A DNA stretch of 5,667 nt from Defluviitaleaceae bacterium (lineage in GTDB: Bacteria; Bacillota; Clostridia; Lachnospirales; WQUN01). The stretch is from assembly GCA_009782245.1 (NCBI GenBank), contig WRKK01000177.1, positions 1 to 5,667 of the forward strand, in the 5' to 3' direction. Numbering within the stretch: position 1 is the first letter of the stretch; every line of letters begins with the position of its first letter. Made by a program: the position numbers and the translations under genes. Under the pieces are notes generated by a model. The model was not told the origin of the DNA and did not search any database. It saw only the letters and a list, made by a program, of their open reading frames with translations. This document shows positions 4,728-5,667 of this stretch, one piece after another.

Positions 4728-5579
4728 ATGGATTTACTGTACAAATATAAACGGGCTTTTTTGCTAGTTGGTATGGGAATTTGCGTTGTTGCTATGATAA
4801 TAACGCTAAACCCAGAATATCGCCCAGGGCTTGTTGTTAGGTCGCTGGCAATGCTAATTACGCCGCTGCAAAGTGCCGCAACTTCCGCCACAAACTGGGT
4901 TTCCTCACGGTTTGCTATTCTAATAGAAATGGATAGCCTACAACAAGAAAACACCCGACTGCGTGAACAAATCGGCTGGCTGGAAATAGAAAACCAACGT
5001 TTGCAACTGGCTGGCGAAGAAAACAGGCATCTTTTGGAACTGGTGGATATTCGGGAAAGATATGCCGAACTGCCAACAATAGGTGCAAGGATTATTAGCC
5101 ACGATCACAGCGGTTGGTACTCCAGTTTTAGCATCGACAGGGGCACTCGCGACGGAATAGAGCCAAACATGGTAGTTTTAGGGCCTGGCGGATTGGTTGG
5201 CGTTGTAAACCAAGCATTTACGACCCATTCGCAAGTTTTTTCTATAATAGACGACCGCACTATTGTAGCCGTGCAAAGCGTCCGCACCCAAGATGAAGGC
5301 ATGGTGCGCGGCGATAGCACTCTCATGGGCAACGGGCTTATCCGCATGGATCACATAAGCTACGCCGCCCAAATAATGATGGGCGACGAACTTATAACTT
5401 CAACGCTAAGTGCACTATTCCCGCCAGGCATCATAGTAGGAACTGTGGTTGACATACAACCCACCCCAGACGGCTTAGCACAATTCGCCATAGTAAGCCC
5501 CGCCGCCAACGTTATGCAGCTTGAAAGCGTTTTGGTTGTTACACAATCAATATCAACAACCGAAAATTATGACGAGTAG
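4728..5579 (+). CDS. mreC: Rod shape-determining protein MreC, 283 aa
   Basis: A bitopic membrane protein that links the MreB filament to the wall synthases of the elongasome. It has a short basic cytoplasmic N-terminus (1-10), one membrane helix at about 11-27, and an extracellular helical coiled coil at about 60-108 rich in Leu/Glu/Gln heptads. A beta-rich MreC domain runs from about 117 to 272. Family landmarks are SGWYSSFSIDRGTRDGI 128-144, GPGGLVGVV 152-160, DEGMVRGD 189-196, GDELITS 219-225 and FPPGIIVGTV 231-240, ending LESVLVV 265-271 and a short acidic tail. The block usually written TSGLGGIFP reads TSTLSALFP here, a loss of the glycines. Length is typical for Gram-positive MreC. It follows mreB on the same strand with a matching ribosome site. 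The stop is TAG at 5577-5579. No mreD start is seen in the remaining 88 bases; a palindromic repeat follows instead. Confidence 0.96.
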   Translation: MDLLYKYKRAFLLVGMGICVVAMIITLNPEYRPGLVVRSLAMLITPLQSAATSATNWVSSRFAILIEMDSLQQENTRLREQIGWLEIENQRLQLAGEENRHLLELVDIRERYAELPTIGARIISHDHSGWYSSFSIDRGTRDGIEPNMVVLGPGGLVGVVNQAFTTHSQVFSIIDDRTIVAVQSVRTQDEGMVRGDSTLMGNGLIRMDHISYAAQIMMGDELITSTLSALFPPGIIVGTVVDIQPTPDGLAQFAIVSPAANVMQLESVLVVTQSISTTENYDE

Positions 5580-5595
5580 CTAAACCCCGCCAGAC

Positions 5596-5656
5596 GGGTA
5601 AACGGGCGACCGAGGACGGTCGCCCCTACGGTGGCGGGTCGGTCGCCCGTTTGCCC
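5596..5656. repeat. GC-rich inverted-repeat element, copy 3 (shortened form)
   Basis: A complete unit at 5603-5629 is identical over 27 bases to the reverse complement of 56-82, with its own 9-base stem around AGGA (5613-5616). It is followed by GGTGGCGG and a half unit. Bases 5600-5613 pair perfectly over 14 positions with 5639-5652, and the pairing extends to 5596 and 5656 (18 pairs, one of them G-U). Two folds are therefore possible and exclude each other: the small hairpin or the outer long stem. Compared with copy 1, this copy keeps the outer ends but lacks the inner part of the right arm. It starts 16 bases after the mreC stop. It could slow or end transcription, but there is no U-run typical of an intrinsic terminator. 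Confidence 0.87.
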
Positions 5657-5667
5657 CCCAACCAATC

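Noticed and set aside
5596..5656. Repeat after mreC as a classical intrinsic terminator
   Set aside because: The stem is strong, but it is followed by CCC and A/C-rich sequence, not a U-run. The same repeat also occurs inside a leader, so termination is not its evident purpose.

Overview
The window looks like chromosomal DNA from a low-to-moderate GC Bacillota, most likely a Clostridia-type bacterium, possibly uncultured. The reasons are Gram-positive style Shine-Dalgarno sites on all five genes, near-consensus sigma-A promoters with 17-base spacers, and a set of cell-envelope genes typical of that group (PdaC-like polysaccharide deacetylase, Lgt, MreB, MreC). No marker gene is present that would settle the genus.

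Layout. Positions 1-82 hold a GC-rich inverted-repeat element. On the minus strand come an unrecognised arginine-rich coiled-coil protein (153-791), a membrane-anchored NodB-type polysaccharide deacetylase just upstream of it (844-2220; probably one transcript), and prolipoprotein diacylglyceryl transferase lgt (2551-3450, TTG start). The 330-base gap 2221-2550 holds the deacetylase promoter and a long leader containing two different repeat elements. A divergent promoter region (3451-3655) drives lgt leftwards and mreB-mreC rightwards (3656-4666 and 4728-5579). Straight after mreC the same GC-rich repeat appears again (about 5596-5656), and the window ends before any mreD.

How the genes fit together. 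All four recognised genes serve the cell envelope. MreB and MreC organise sidewall peptidoglycan synthesis, Lgt lipidates lipoprotein precursors at the membrane, and the deacetylase would modify a wall glycan outside the cell. The coiled-coil protein has no assigned role.

Most notable points. (1) The mreC-linked MreB lacks the normal EEP-AAAIG catalytic segment, including the glutamate implicated in ATP hydrolysis, while its other nucleotide-binding motifs are intact. (2) One GC-rich palindromic repeat occurs in three size forms within 5.7 kb, with a 27-base stretch identical between the first and last copies. (3) One repeat copy and a second repeat-like element lie in the deacetylase leader and create a false N-terminal extension of its reading frame. 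I see no CRISPR array, tRNA, rRNA, transposase, phage gene or defence gene. Apart from the repeats and the odd MreB, this is an ordinary envelope locus.
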